Shown: piece by piece, positions 6,798 through 12,861 of the stretch
How the letters are laid out: each line of letters opens with the position of its first letter
Position numbering within the stretch: the stretch's first letter is position 1
Assembly (NCBI GenBank): GCA_910577805.1
Contig: CAJTOE010000044.1
Location: 1 to 15,508 of the forward strand
Length of the DNA stretch: 15,508 nucleotides
Origin: an uncultured Oscillospiraceae bacterium
GTDB taxonomy: Bacteria > Bacillota > Clostridia > Oscillospirales > Oscillospiraceae
Reading direction: 5' to 3'
Position numbers and translations under genes: made by a program
The notes under the pieces: model-generated
Told to the model about the DNA's origin: nothing
Databases searched by the model: none
The model's input: the letters and a program-made list of their open reading frames with translations, nothing else

Positions 6798-7508
6798 ATG
6801 AACATACTCCCGGCGATTGATTTAAAGGATGGCCAGGTGGTCCGGCTGTACAAGGGCGATTTCGGCACCGTCCACCAGGTGGCTCAGGACCCGCTGGAGA
6901 CAGCACGGCAGTTCGCCCAGGCCGGAGCGGTCTGGGTCCATATGGTGGACCTGGATGGTGCGAAGGACGGCGTGCGGCAAAACAGCGAGCTTGTCCGGCA
7001 GGTGGCGGAGCAGTCCGGCCTGCAAGTGGAGCTGGGGGGCGGCATCCGCTCCATGGAGGACCTGGAGGCGGTGTTCGAGCTGGGCGTCAGCCGGGCGGTC
7101 ATCGGCTCCGCCGCAGTCAGCCACCCGGAGCTGGTGCGGGAAGCGGTCCAGCGCTTCGGGGAAAAAATCGCGGTGGGCATCGACACCCAGAACGGCCGGG
7201 TGAAAACGGCTGGCTGGGTGGAGGACTCCGGACTGGATTACCTGACCTTTGCAAAGCAAGTGGACGCAATGGGTGTAAAGATAATTATCTTTACAGATAT
7301 AGATACGGATGGGGCACTCTCCGGGCCGTCCTACAGCCGGTTGGAGGAGCTGCAAAACGCGGTTTCCTGCCAGATCATTGCCTCTGGCGGGGTGTCGTGC
7401 AGCGAGGATTTGGTCAGGCTGCGCGAAATGGGGCTTTATGGGGCCATCGTGGGCAAGGCCTATTACACAGGCCAGGTGGATTTAGCGGAGGCGGTGAAGC
7501 AATGTTAG
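6798..7508 (+). CDS. hisA: 1-(5-phosphoribosyl)-5-[(5-phosphoribosylamino)methylideneamino]imidazole-4-carboxamide isomerase
   Basis: HisA catalyses the Amadori-type isomerisation of ProFAR to PRFAR in histidine synthesis. It is a cytoplasmic TIM barrel of 236 aa, the usual length. The ATG at 6798 is chosen over the GTG at 6789 because AAGGG (6783-6787) is 10 nt from the ATG and HisA proteins typically begin MxILPAIDL. The catalytic Asp of PAIDLKDG, the DLDGA loop, ELGGGIRS, AVGIDTQNGRV with the second catalytic Asp, TDIDTDGALSGPS and IIASGGVS are all present. It starts 24 nt after the DUF218 gene and overlaps hisF by 7 nt. Codons 159-166 or so are unusually AT-rich and form a perfect palindrome, listed separately. 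Confidence 0.97.
   Translation: MNILPAIDLKDGQVVRLYKGDFGTVHQVAQDPLETARQFAQAGAVWVHMVDLDGAKDGVRQNSELVRQVAEQSGLQVELGGGIRSMEDLEAVFELGVSRAVIGSAAVSHPELVREAVQRFGEKIAVGIDTQNGRVKTAGWVEDSGLDYLTFAKQVDAMGVKIIIFTDIDTDGALSGPSYSRLEELQNAVSCQIIASGGVSCSEDLVRLREMGLYGAIVGKAYYTGQVDLAEAVKQC
7274..7295. repeat. Perfect 22-bp AT-rich palindrome inside hisA
   Basis: The half-site TGTAAAGATAA (7274-7284) is followed directly by its exact reverse complement (7285-7295). It encodes part of the segment VKIIIFT, in which Ile is spelled ATA, ATT and ATC in a gene that otherwise prefers GC-ending codons. As DNA it looks like a dimeric-repressor site; as RNA it would be a hairpin with almost no loop. No function is established. 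Confidence 0.6.
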
Positions 7509-8257
7509 CCAAACGAATCATTCCCTGCCTGGATGTGCGGGACGGACGGGTGGTCAAGGGCGTTAACTTCGTCAACATCCGGGATGCCGGAGACCCGGTA
7601 GAGCTGGCAAAATTCTACTCGGACCAGGGGGCGGACGAGATCGTTTTTCTGGACATCACCGCCACCAGTGATGCCCGGAACACCGTGGTCCATGTGGTGG
7701 AGCGTACAGCGGAGCAGGTATTCGTTCCCTTGACCGTGGGGGGCGGTATCCGGACCCTGGAGGATTTTCATAAGCTTTTACGGGCGGGGGCGGATAAGAT
7801 TTCGGTCAACTCCGCTGCTGTAAAGGATAAGACCTTGATTTCCCGTGGAGCAGAACGGTTTGGCAGTCAATGTGTTGTGCTGGCAATCGACGCCCGCCGC
7901 CGGCCGGACGGCACCTTTGAGGTCGTGACTGCCGGGGGGCGCAATGCCACAGGCCTGGACGCGATTGCGTGGGCCAGAGAGGGGGAGCGTCTGGGGGCCG
8001 GAGAAATTCTGCTGACCTCCATGGACGCGGACGGCACCAAAAACGGCTTTGACCTGGAGCTGACCAGGGCGGTGACCGAGGCAGTTTCCATTCCGGTGAT
8101 CGCCTCCGGCGGCTGCGGCAGTTTGAACCACTTTGCGGAGGTCTTTCGGGAGACCGGCTGTGACGCGGCTCTGGCGGCGTCGCTGTTCCACTTTGGCGAG
8201 CTGACCGTCCCCCAGGTCAAGCAGTATCTCAAAGAACAGAACATCCCAGTGAGGTGA
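7502..8257 (+). CDS. hisF: Imidazole glycerol phosphate synthase, cyclase subunit
   Basis: HisF takes ammonia from its glutaminase partner HisH and converts PRFAR to imidazole glycerol phosphate and AICAR. It is a 251-aa TIM barrel. The catalytic aspartates fall at the canonical numbers: D11 in IPCLDV and D130 in VLAIDARR. VGGGIRT, KISVNSAA, TSMDADGTKNGFD and VIASGGCG supply the two phosphate-binding sites. The ATG at 7502 lies inside the end of hisA (hisA stop TAG 7506-7508), with CGGAGG 10 nt upstream. An in-frame start further upstream at 7397 would extend into hisA with no family resemblance. No hisH is adjacent, although hisH often sits beside hisA and hisF, so the partner must come from elsewhere. 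Confidence 0.98.
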   Translation: MLAKRIIPCLDVRDGRVVKGVNFVNIRDAGDPVELAKFYSDQGADEIVFLDITATSDARNTVVHVVERTAEQVFVPLTVGGGIRTLEDFHKLLRAGADKISVNSAAVKDKTLISRGAERFGSQCVVLAIDARRRPDGTFEVVTAGGRNATGLDAIAWAREGERLGAGEILLTSMDADGTKNGFDLELTRAVTEAVSIPVIASGGCGSLNHFAEVFRETGCDAALAASLFHFGELTVPQVKQYLKEQNIPVR

Positions 8258-8264
8258 AGAGCAT

Positions 8265-8585
8265 ATGTTTGATTTGGACCAGTTATTTCAAAAATCGGAG
8301 CTTATCCCGGTGATTATCCAGCACGCGGACACCAACGAGGTATTGATGCTGGGATTCACCAACAAGGAGGCGGTGGAGCTGACCTTAAAGACCAAGACCG
8401 CCTGGTTTTGGAGTCGCAGCCGTCAGGAGCTGTGGAACAAGGGGGCTACATCGGGAAATTTTCTGCACGTTCAGCGAATCATGACCGACTGTGACACAGA
8501 CACGCTGCTGTATTTCTGCTATCCGGACGGCCCCACCTGCCACACAGGAGCAAAGAGTTGCTTTTTCCGAAAAATTGAGGTATAA
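8265..8585 (+). CDS. hisI: Phosphoribosyl-AMP cyclohydrolase
   Basis: HisI opens the adenine ring of PR-AMP to give ProFAR, the substrate of HisA. It is a 106-aa single-domain form, not fused to HisE. WSRSRQELWNKGATSGN (49-65) is the family signature. The metal sites are complete: D75, D77 and D79 in TDCDTDTLL for Mg2+, and Cys76, Cys92 (GPTCHTG) and Cys99 (KSCF) for Zn2+. The ATG lies 7 nt after the hisF stop codon, preceded by GAGGTGAAGAG. The stop codon TAA overlaps a TATAAT sequence that may be the -10 box of a promoter for hisE. Confidence 0.97.
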   Translation: MFDLDQLFQKSELIPVIIQHADTNEVLMLGFTNKEAVELTLKTKTAWFWSRSRQELWNKGATSGNFLHVQRIMTDCDTDTLLYFCYPDGPTCHTGAKSCFFRKIEV

Positions 8586-8586
8586 T
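8558..8586 (+). promoter_or_regulatory. Possible internal promoter ahead of hisE
   Basis: TTGCTT (8558-8563) and a consensus TATAAT (8581-8586) are separated by 17 bp, giving a start near 8593 and a short leader before the hisE GTG at 8621. The -10 box overlaps the hisI stop codon. It could give extra expression of hisE and the downstream membrane-protein genes. The -35 box matches only part of the consensus. Confidence 0.45.
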
Positions 8587-8620
8587 ACAGCATAGTTCAA
8601 ATTTTCAAGGAGGTGGTGCT

Positions 8621-8947
8621 GTGAGCGACACACTAAAACACCTCTACCAGGTGGTAGAGGACCGGCAGAGCAACCCCCAGGAAGGCTCCTATACCTGCTA
8701 TCTGCTGGATAAGGGGCTGGATAAGATTCTGAAAAAAGTAGGGGAGGAGTGTTCTGAGACCATTATTGCCGCAAAAAACGGCGTGCAGGCGGAGACGGTA
8801 GGGGAAATTTCCGATTTGCTCTATCATCTCACGGTTATGATGGTCAAACAGGGGATTCCGCTGGAGGCCGTGCTGGAGGAGCTGGACCAGCGCAGCGCCA
8901 AAATCGGAAACCTGAAGCAATTCCATATCAGTGACCACAATACTTGA
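8621..8947 (+). CDS. hisE: Phosphoribosyl-ATP diphosphatase
   Basis: HisE removes pyrophosphate from PR-ATP, the second step of histidine synthesis, giving the substrate of HisI. The 108-aa, all-alpha MazG-like protein has the usual order of motifs: SYTCYLLDKGLDKILKKVGEECSE with the metal-binding Glu cluster, then IIAAKN, EISDLLYHLTVMM and a C-terminal EELDQRSAKIG. The GTG start at 8621 is supported by AAGGAGGTGG at 8607-8616, about 7 nt away. It is separated from hisI by 35 nt. hisI and hisE are separate genes here, whereas many bacteria fuse them. Confidence 0.96.
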   Translation: MSDTLKHLYQVVEDRQSNPQEGSYTCYLLDKGLDKILKKVGEECSETIIAAKNGVQAETVGEISDLLYHLTVMMVKQGIPLEAVLEELDQRSAKIGNLKQFHISDHNT

Positions 8948-8968
8948 TGTTCAAAAGGAGTGTGCAGT

Positions 8969-9682
8969 ATGAGCTTTGATCCCTATGAATTTGACCGCAG
9001 TTTGGGCCAGGTCCAGGAAACCCAGGGACAGTACACCGTAAAAACCTTTTTGTGGGTCGTGCTGGGCCTGCTGATTACCTTCGGCGTGGCTATGCTGGGC
9101 TGGGTGACCAATCTGACGTTGATTGCCCTGATTCATTTCCCCTATATCATGCTGGTTACGACCATCGTGACCTTTGGACTGGCCCTGACGATGTCGCTTC
9201 GCATCGAGAAAATGCGCGTAGGCACCGCCATTGCAATGTTTATCATTTTTGCCGTGGCTGAGGGCTGCATGATGTCCACCATTTTGTATGTATATCAGTT
9301 TGGCAGTGTGATTTTCGCGTTCCTGGCGGCGGCACTGTATTTCGTTCTGCTGGCGGCTTACGGACACTTCACCAAGACCGATTTGAGCGGCCTGCGGCTC
9401 ATTTTGATTTCCGGCCTGCTGTTTGTAGTCCTCTTCGGCATTGTGAGCAGCTTTATTCCCGGCTTTGGCGCGATGGACCGGATCATGTGTCTGGTGGGTA
9501 TCGCCCTCTTCTTGGGTTACACCGCTTATGATACCCAGAAGATCAAAGCGTATTATCAGTATTATTCCGGCTACCCGGACCTGCTGGCCAAGGCCTCCAT
9601 TTTCTCTGCGCTGCAGTTGTACCTGGACTTTTTGAACCTGTTCCTGCGTCTGCTGCGCTATATGGGCAAGCGGAACAACTAA
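8969..9682 (+). CDS. Bax inhibitor-1/YccA family membrane protein
   Basis: A 237-aa polytopic membrane protein with about seven hydrophobic segments, beginning after a polar N-terminus (SFDPYEFDRSLGQVQ). The C-terminal part has the family signature AYDTQKIK, then LYLDFLNLFLRLLRY. The two Asp residues in these segments correspond to the acidic pair that in Bacillus YetJ gates a pH-sensitive calcium leak; this is by family resemblance, not proof. They are 32 residues apart because the loop between them (KAYYQYYSGYPDLLA) is longish. The ATG at 8969 is chosen because AAAAGGAG (8953-8960) is 8 nt upstream; an in-frame GTG at 8960 overlaps that site. It follows hisE by 21 nt and may be co-transcribed with it. 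Confidence 0.92.
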   Translation: MSFDPYEFDRSLGQVQETQGQYTVKTFLWVVLGLLITFGVAMLGWVTNLTLIALIHFPYIMLVTTIVTFGLALTMSLRIEKMRVGTAIAMFIIFAVAEGCMMSTILYVYQFGSVIFAFLAAALYFVLLAAYGHFTKTDLSGLRLILISGLLFVVLFGIVSSFIPGFGAMDRIMCLVGIALFLGYTAYDTQKIKAYYQYYSGYPDLLAKASIFSALQLYLDFLNLFLRLLRYMGKRNN

Positions 9683-9715
9683 AAGAGTGGCATAGGACTG
9701 GCCCGTTCCCACATA

Positions 9716-9733
9716 CCCTTTTACAAAAGGGGG
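9716..9733 (+). promoter_or_regulatory. Hairpin covering the ribosome site of the PRC-barrel gene
   Basis: CCCTTTT (9716-9722) can pair with AAAAGGG (9725-9731), and the second arm contains most of the AAGGGGG ribosome site for the ATG at 9740. Folded as six pairs around a TACA loop, it would lower translation unless opened. It may be fortuitous. Confidence 0.35.
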
Positions 9734-9739
9734 ATTTGT

Positions 9740-10006
9740 ATGGAAACGACGATTGCAGACCTGCGCTGGAAGGAAGTTATCAGCGTAGCGGACGGCACCC
9801 GCTTCGGCTATGTAGAGGATATGGAGGTTGACATGGAGAGCGGACAGGTCCGCTGTTTGGTGGTGCCGGGCCGCAGGCGGCTGTTTGGCCTGCTGGGCCG
9901 GGAGGACGACCGCTATATCCCCTGGGGCACGGTGCGCCGCTTTGGGGAAGATATCATTTTGGTGGAAGGGGAGCCTCAACTGCGGGCACTCCGCCGCCGG
10001 AGATGA
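9740..10006 (+). CDS. YlmC/YmxH family PRC-barrel protein
   Basis: An 88-aa protein made of a single PRC-barrel domain. Family features are ADLRWKEVISVADGTRFGYVEDMEVD near the start, then the basic GRRRLFGLLGREDDRYIPW and the closing GEDIILVE. Proteins of this type (YlmC, YmxH) occur across spore-forming Firmicutes and are often annotated as sporulation proteins, but their molecular role is not established. The C-terminus is strongly basic (ALRRRR). The ATG follows AAGGGGG by about 6 nt. The gene lies 57 nt after the Bax-inhibitor-type gene and is followed at once by a terminator. Confidence 0.9.
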   Translation: METTIADLRWKEVISVADGTRFGYVEDMEVDMESGQVRCLVVPGRRRLFGLLGREDDRYIPWGTVRRFGEDIILVEGEPQLRALRRRR

Positions 10007-10010
10007 GCGC

Positions 10011-10045
10011 AAAAAAAGCCGTGGGTTTCCGCCCACGGCTTTTTC
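10011..10045. terminator. Bidirectional intrinsic terminator
   Basis: GCCGTGGG (10018-10025) and CCCACGGC (10032-10039) form a perfect 8-bp GC-rich stem around TTTCCG. It is flanked by an A-run on the left and a T-run on the right, so it can terminate transcription on both strands. It separates the converging YlmC/YmxH-like gene (plus) and the coiled-coil gene (minus), whose stop codon begins at 10047. Confidence 0.9.
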
Positions 10046-10287
10046 TATTTACAGAACCCTTTTTTGACAATATCCTCCTGTACCCCTAAACGGTCAGAGA
10101 TTCGATCAATATCTTCCCACATAAACTGAATATCGTTTTTGATTTGCTCTACGTCTTTGTGCAGTGCGGCTTGTCCCGCCTCCAGGTTAGCCTGCCCAGT
10201 TTTTAAGTCGGAAATATCCTGCTGCATCTGGGTCAAATCTTGTTGCATGCGGGTCAAAATCTCCAAAATCTTTTCTTCATTACTCAT
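10045..10287 (-). CDS. Small coiled-coil protein, 80 aa, hypothetical
   Basis: The start ATG (10287-10285) follows AGGGGGG on the minus strand, and a promoter is visible further upstream. The product begins MSNEEKILEILTRMQQDL and continues through polar alpha-helical sequence with hydrophobic residues at about every third and fourth place (DLTQMQQDISDLK, then ANLEAGQAALHKDVEQIKNDI). This predicts one long coiled coil over about residues 5-65, with short quasi-repeats of Q-D-L/I. There is no signal peptide, membrane segment or catalytic motif. Similar small coiled-coil proteins occur in Clostridia, but I cannot name a function. It stands alone between two convergent or divergent plus-strand units, with its own promoter and a shared terminator. 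Confidence 0.75.
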   Translation of the reverse strand: MSNEEKILEILTRMQQDLTQMQQDISDLKTGQANLEAGQAALHKDVEQIKNDIQFMWEDIDRISDRLGVQEDIVKKGFCK

Positions 10288-10308
10288 AGCCAGCCCCCCT
10301 TTTTATAT

Positions 10309-10337
10309 AGCCTATCACAAATGAGAATAAGTGTCAA
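10309..10337 (-). promoter_or_regulatory. Promoter of the coiled-coil gene
   Basis: On the minus strand TTGACA (10337-10332) and TAGGCT (10314-10309) are 17 bp apart. The -10 box is weak but is preceded by TG one base upstream, an extended -10. It lies 20 bp from the rpsB promoter on the opposite strand, so the two are divergent. Confidence 0.65.
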
Positions 10338-10356
10338 ACAAAATCCGGAAAACTAC

Positions 10357-10385
10357 TTGCATTTTGGAGAACAATGTGCTAGAAT
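10357..10385 (+). promoter_or_regulatory. Promoter of rpsB-tsf
   Basis: TTGCAT (10357-10362) and TAGAAT (10380-10385) are 17 bp apart, and a TG one base before the -10 box makes it extended. The predicted start is near 10392, which gives a leader of about 110 nt. The promoter is back to back with that of the coiled-coil gene. Confidence 0.75.
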
Positions 10386-10389
10386 ACCA

Positions 10390-10503
10390 GAGCATTACGC
10401 ATGGGATGCCGATGCTCCGCCCTGTGTTCCGGTCAAGCCGGGATTGGCGGGGGAGATGAAGCGCCCAGAGGTAAGAAACTAAAATTTTAGGAGGAAACAA
10501 ACA
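10390..10503 (+). promoter_or_regulatory. Structured 5' leader of rpsB, possible autoregulatory element
   Basis: Two stem-loops lie in tandem. The first pairs GAGCAT (10390-10395) with ATGCTC (10412-10417), with an inner GCAT/ATGC stem around GGG. The second pairs CGCC (10418-10421) with GGCG (10446-10449), with an inner CCGG/CCGG stem around TCAAG (10429-10441). Both have an asymmetric internal loop. Just before the start, a perfect 12-nt palindrome CTAAAATTTTAG (10479-10490) runs into the AGGAGG ribosome site (10489-10494). Ribosomal protein operons are often controlled by binding of their own protein to the leader. I do not recognise this as a named family, and the fold is judged by eye only. 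Confidence 0.5.
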
Positions 10504-11232
10504 ATGGCAGTCGTATCTATGAAACAGCTTCTGGAGGCAGGCGTCCACTTCGGACACCAGACCCGCCGCTGGAACCCCAAAATGGCCACCTACATCTACA
10601 CCGAGCGCAACGGGATCTATATCATTGATCTCCAGAAGACGGTGAAGAAGCTGGAGGAGGCCTATGATTTCGTCCGCTCCCTGGGGGAGAAGGGCGAGAC
10701 CATCCTGTTCGTGGGCACCAAGAAGCAGGCCCAGGAGGCCATCAAGGAAGAGGCCGGCCGGGTCGGTATGTACTACGTCAACGCCCGCTGGCTGGGCGGT
10801 ATGCTCACCAACTTTAAGACCATGCGGGGCCGTGTGGACCGCCTGAATCAGCTCAAGCGGATGCAGGCTGAGGGCACTTTCGACATGCTGCCCAAGAAAG
10901 AGGTCATGAAGCACCTGGGCGAGATTGCCAAGCTGGAGAAGTACCTGGGCGGCGTTACCGAGATGAAGAAGCTGCCCGGCGCGCTGTTCGTCGTGGACCC
11001 CCGCAAGGAGCGCAACGCCATCAACGAGGCCCGCAAGCTCCACATCCCCATCGTGGCTATCGTGGACACCAACTGCGACCCCGATGAGATTGACTATGTG
11101 ATTCCCGGCAACGACGACGCGATTCGCGCCATTAAGCTGATTTCCGGCGTGATGGCCAACGCCATCCAGGAGGGCAAGCAGGGTCAGGACGAGGCTCCCG
11201 CGGCGGAGGAAGCCCCTGCGGAGCAGCAGTAA
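10504..11232 (+). CDS. rpsB: 30S ribosomal protein S2
   Basis: Protein S2 of the small subunit, 242 aa, joins late on the head-body junction with S1 in many species. The start AVVSMKQLLEAGVHFGHQTRRWNPKM is highly characteristic, and KKLEEAYDFV, NARWLGGMLTNFKT, KYLGGV and VDPRKERNAINEARKLHIPIVAIVDTNCDPD follow in normal order. The last 15 or so residues are an acidic Ala/Glu/Gln-rich tail (EAPAAEEAPAEQQ), variable in the family. AGGAGG lies 9 nt before the ATG. Codon use is strongly biased to CGC, AAG, GAG and CTG, as expected for a highly expressed gene. tsf follows 33 nt downstream. Confidence 0.99.
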   Translation: MAVVSMKQLLEAGVHFGHQTRRWNPKMATYIYTERNGIYIIDLQKTVKKLEEAYDFVRSLGEKGETILFVGTKKQAQEAIKEEAGRVGMYYVNARWLGGMLTNFKTMRGRVDRLNQLKRMQAEGTFDMLPKKEVMKHLGEIAKLEKYLGGVTEMKKLPGALFVVDPRKERNAINEARKLHIPIVAIVDTNCDPDEIDYVIPGNDDAIRAIKLISGVMANAIQEGKQGQDEAPAAEEAPAEQQ

Positions 11233-11265
11233 TTTTTAACGATACGATTCAGGAGGTAATATATT

Positions 11266-12186
11266 ATGGCTTTCAGTGCGAAGGATGTACAGGCCCTGCG
11301 GGAAATGACCGGCGTGGGGATGATGGATTGTAAAAAGGCTCTTGCCGCCGCCGACGGCGACAAGGACAAGGCTATCGAGTGGCTGCGGGAAAAGGGCCTT
11401 GCTGCCCAGACCAAAAAGGCCGGTAAGATTGCCGCTGAAGGCGTGGCTTACGCCATCGTGGATGAGTCCGGTGTGGGCGTGGTCATCGAGGTCAACTCCC
11501 AGACTGACTTCGTGGCAAAGAACGAGGTGTTCCAGGACTTTGTCAATAATCTGGCTGCTATTGTCGCTAAGGAGAACCCAGCTGATGTGGCCGCGCTCCA
11601 GGAGTGCAAGTACCCCGGTGAGGACCGCACCGTTGCCAATGTGCTGGCGGACAAGGTGCTGTCCATCGGTGAGAATATTCAGATTCGCCGCTTCGTGCGC
11701 TACGCCGAGGGCGTGAACGTGCCCTATATCCATGCGGGTGGTAAGGTCGGCGTGCTGGTCAACATGGAGGTTGAGGGCATCGAGGCCGACAAGGTGGTCG
11801 AGCTGGGCAAGGACGTGGCAATGCAGATCTGCGCCATGAATCCCGGTTTCCTGGACAAGTCTGACGTGGAGCAGGCTACCCTGGACAAGGAGAAGGAGAT
11901 TCTCATGGTTCAGGCCAAGGAGGACCCCAAGAACGCCAACAAGCCTGAGAACATCATTGAGAAGATGGTGATGGGCCGCATCGGCAAGTTCTACGAGGAG
12001 AACTGCCTGCTTCAGCAGGCCTTTGTGAAGGAAAACAAGGTTTCCGTGGAGAAGCACGTGGCTGAGGTTGCCAAGCAGCTGGGCGGTAAGATTGTTGTGA
12101 AGGCCTTTACCCGGTTCGCTACCGGTGAGGGCATCGAGAAGGCGGAGGAGGATTTCGCCGCCGAAGTCGCCAGCATGATTCAGTAA
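11266..12186 (+). CDS. tsf: Translation elongation factor Ts
   Basis: EF-Ts is the nucleotide exchange factor that regenerates EF-Tu-GTP. The 306-aa product has the UBA-like N-terminal domain with LREMTGVGMMDCKKAL (residues about 11-26), then the core with SQTDFVAKNE, which holds the TDFV motif that contacts EF-Tu. The C-terminal part carries the dimerisation-type helices and ends FAAEVASMIQ. AGGAGGT lies 8 nt before the ATG. The gene follows rpsB as in most bacteria and is closed by a strong terminator, so pyrH and frr, often next, are not in this transcript. Codon bias is strong, as for rpsB. Confidence 0.99.
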   Translation: MAFSAKDVQALREMTGVGMMDCKKALAAADGDKDKAIEWLREKGLAAQTKKAGKIAAEGVAYAIVDESGVGVVIEVNSQTDFVAKNEVFQDFVNNLAAIVAKENPADVAALQECKYPGEDRTVANVLADKVLSIGENIQIRRFVRYAEGVNVPYIHAGGKVGVLVNMEVEGIEADKVVELGKDVAMQICAMNPGFLDKSDVEQATLDKEKEILMVQAKEDPKNANKPENIIEKMVMGRIGKFYEENCLLQQAFVKENKVSVEKHVAEVAKQLGGKIVVKAFTRFATGEGIEKAEEDFAAEVASMIQ

Positions 12187-12205
12187 GATTATAAGAAACA
12201 GATAG

Positions 12206-12237
12206 GGGGGGACGGCAAAAGCCGTCCCCCCTTTTTT
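12206..12237 (+). terminator. Terminator of rpsB-tsf
   Basis: GGGGGGACGGC (12206-12216) pairs perfectly with GCCGTCCCCCC (12221-12231) around AAAA, followed by six T (12232-12237). It begins 19 nt after the tsf stop codon. Confidence 0.96.
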
Positions 12238-12303
12238 GGCGGTGTGTGTAGAGCTCCGGTGCGCATTTGCAGAGTGTACTGGAACTCTTAGATGTTTTGC
12301 AGA

Positions 12304-12530
12304 ATTATCTGCAATTCGTAACTTTGGCTTCACCCTCATCCGTCACGGCTTCGCCGTGCCACCTTCCCCCGTGAGGGGGAAGGCTTATTGGTGCGTCTAT
12401 CGATACTACTCCGCAGTTGGGAAACTGTCAGTGTTCGAGCCTTCCCCCTAATGGGGGAAGGTGGCTGGCCGCAGGCCAGACGGATGAGGGTGAAACCAAA
12501 GGGCTGCTCGCTGTTACGAATTGCAATAAT
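12304..12530. mobile_element. MITE-like palindromic repeat element, about 225 bp
   Basis: The ends carry inverted repeats: GCAATTCGTAAC (12311-12322) and its exact complement GTTACGAATTGC (12513-12524). The match extends outward through ATTAT with a single-base gap. A second inverted pair is TTCACCCTCATCCGTC (12329-12344) with GACGGATGAGGGTGAA (12479-12494), and a third is GCCACCTTCCCCC (12358-12370) with GGGGGAAGGTGGC (12453-12465). Local hairpins also form: CACGGC/GCCGTG, CCTTCCCCC/GGGGGAAGG (twice) and CTGGCC/GGCCAG. The right arm has 12 extra bases (AGCGAGCAGCCC) between the outer and middle repeats. No coding sequence is present. Short palindromic elements of this look are common in gut Clostridia, from memory. 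No clear target-site duplication is seen. Confidence 0.75.
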
Positions 12531-12752
12531 ATAAAAAAATTTTAGTTACCATAATAACAAAATAATTTTATTATTTTCCGCTCTTTTGGGCTTTTTGCGA
12601 AACTGAACGGAATTGAGTTGTATATTTTCACGGACCATTTTTCTTTGTAAAACGAACATATTTTTTGTCTAATCACCGATTTTTTACGAATATACCTATT
12701 AGAATGCTGAAATTACTATATTTTACCATCTTATATATGGTCATTTTTGCCC
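12531..12752. other. AT-rich intergenic stretch without a gene
   Basis: About 220 bp of markedly AT-rich DNA with runs of A and T lies between the repeat element and the promoter of the SleB-like gene. It holds short inverted pieces such as AAAATAA/TTATTTT near 12559-12577. I see no open reading frame with a ribosome site, no RNA gene and no convincing sporulation-sigma promoter. A CGAATA (12688-12693) followed by ATTACTA resembles a forespore-sigma site only loosely. Confidence 0.6.
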
Positions 12753-12781
12753 TTGCGCAGATATTTCCAATCGGTTACAAT
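12753..12781 (+). promoter_or_regulatory. Promoter of the SleB-like gene
   Basis: TTGCGC (12753-12758) and TACAAT (12776-12781) are 17 bp apart, predicting a start near 12788 and a 5' leader of about 74 nt. The shape is that of a vegetative sigma-A promoter, which argues against strict forespore control of this hydrolase. Confidence 0.6.
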
Positions 12782-12784
12782 ATG

Positions 12785-12798
12785 GTTACAAAAGTAAC
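12785..12798. promoter_or_regulatory. Possible operator overlapping the SleB-like gene start site
   Basis: GTTAC-AAAA-GTAAC is a perfect inverted repeat at the predicted transcription start. A further GGTTACAA copy (12773-12780) overlaps the -10 box 11 bp upstream. The position suits a repressor that blocks initiation; the protein is unknown. Confidence 0.4.
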
Positions 12799-12861
12799 AA
12801 ACCAGTTGCTTTTGCTGTCATCGGTTTGAGATGAATTTGTTCCTAAAGGAGTGTAGACGAA

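Noticed and set aside
12362..12461. CRISPR-like array suggested by two copies of CCTTCCCCC...GGGGGAAGG
   Set aside because: Only two units are present, they are inverted-repeat hairpins of a single palindromic element, and there are no regular spacers or cas genes.
12688..12712. Forespore sigma-factor promoter for the SleB-like gene
   Set aside because: CGAATA is followed by ATTACTA at a somewhat off spacing and about 150 bp from the gene; the match is too loose, and a better sigma-A promoter lies closer.
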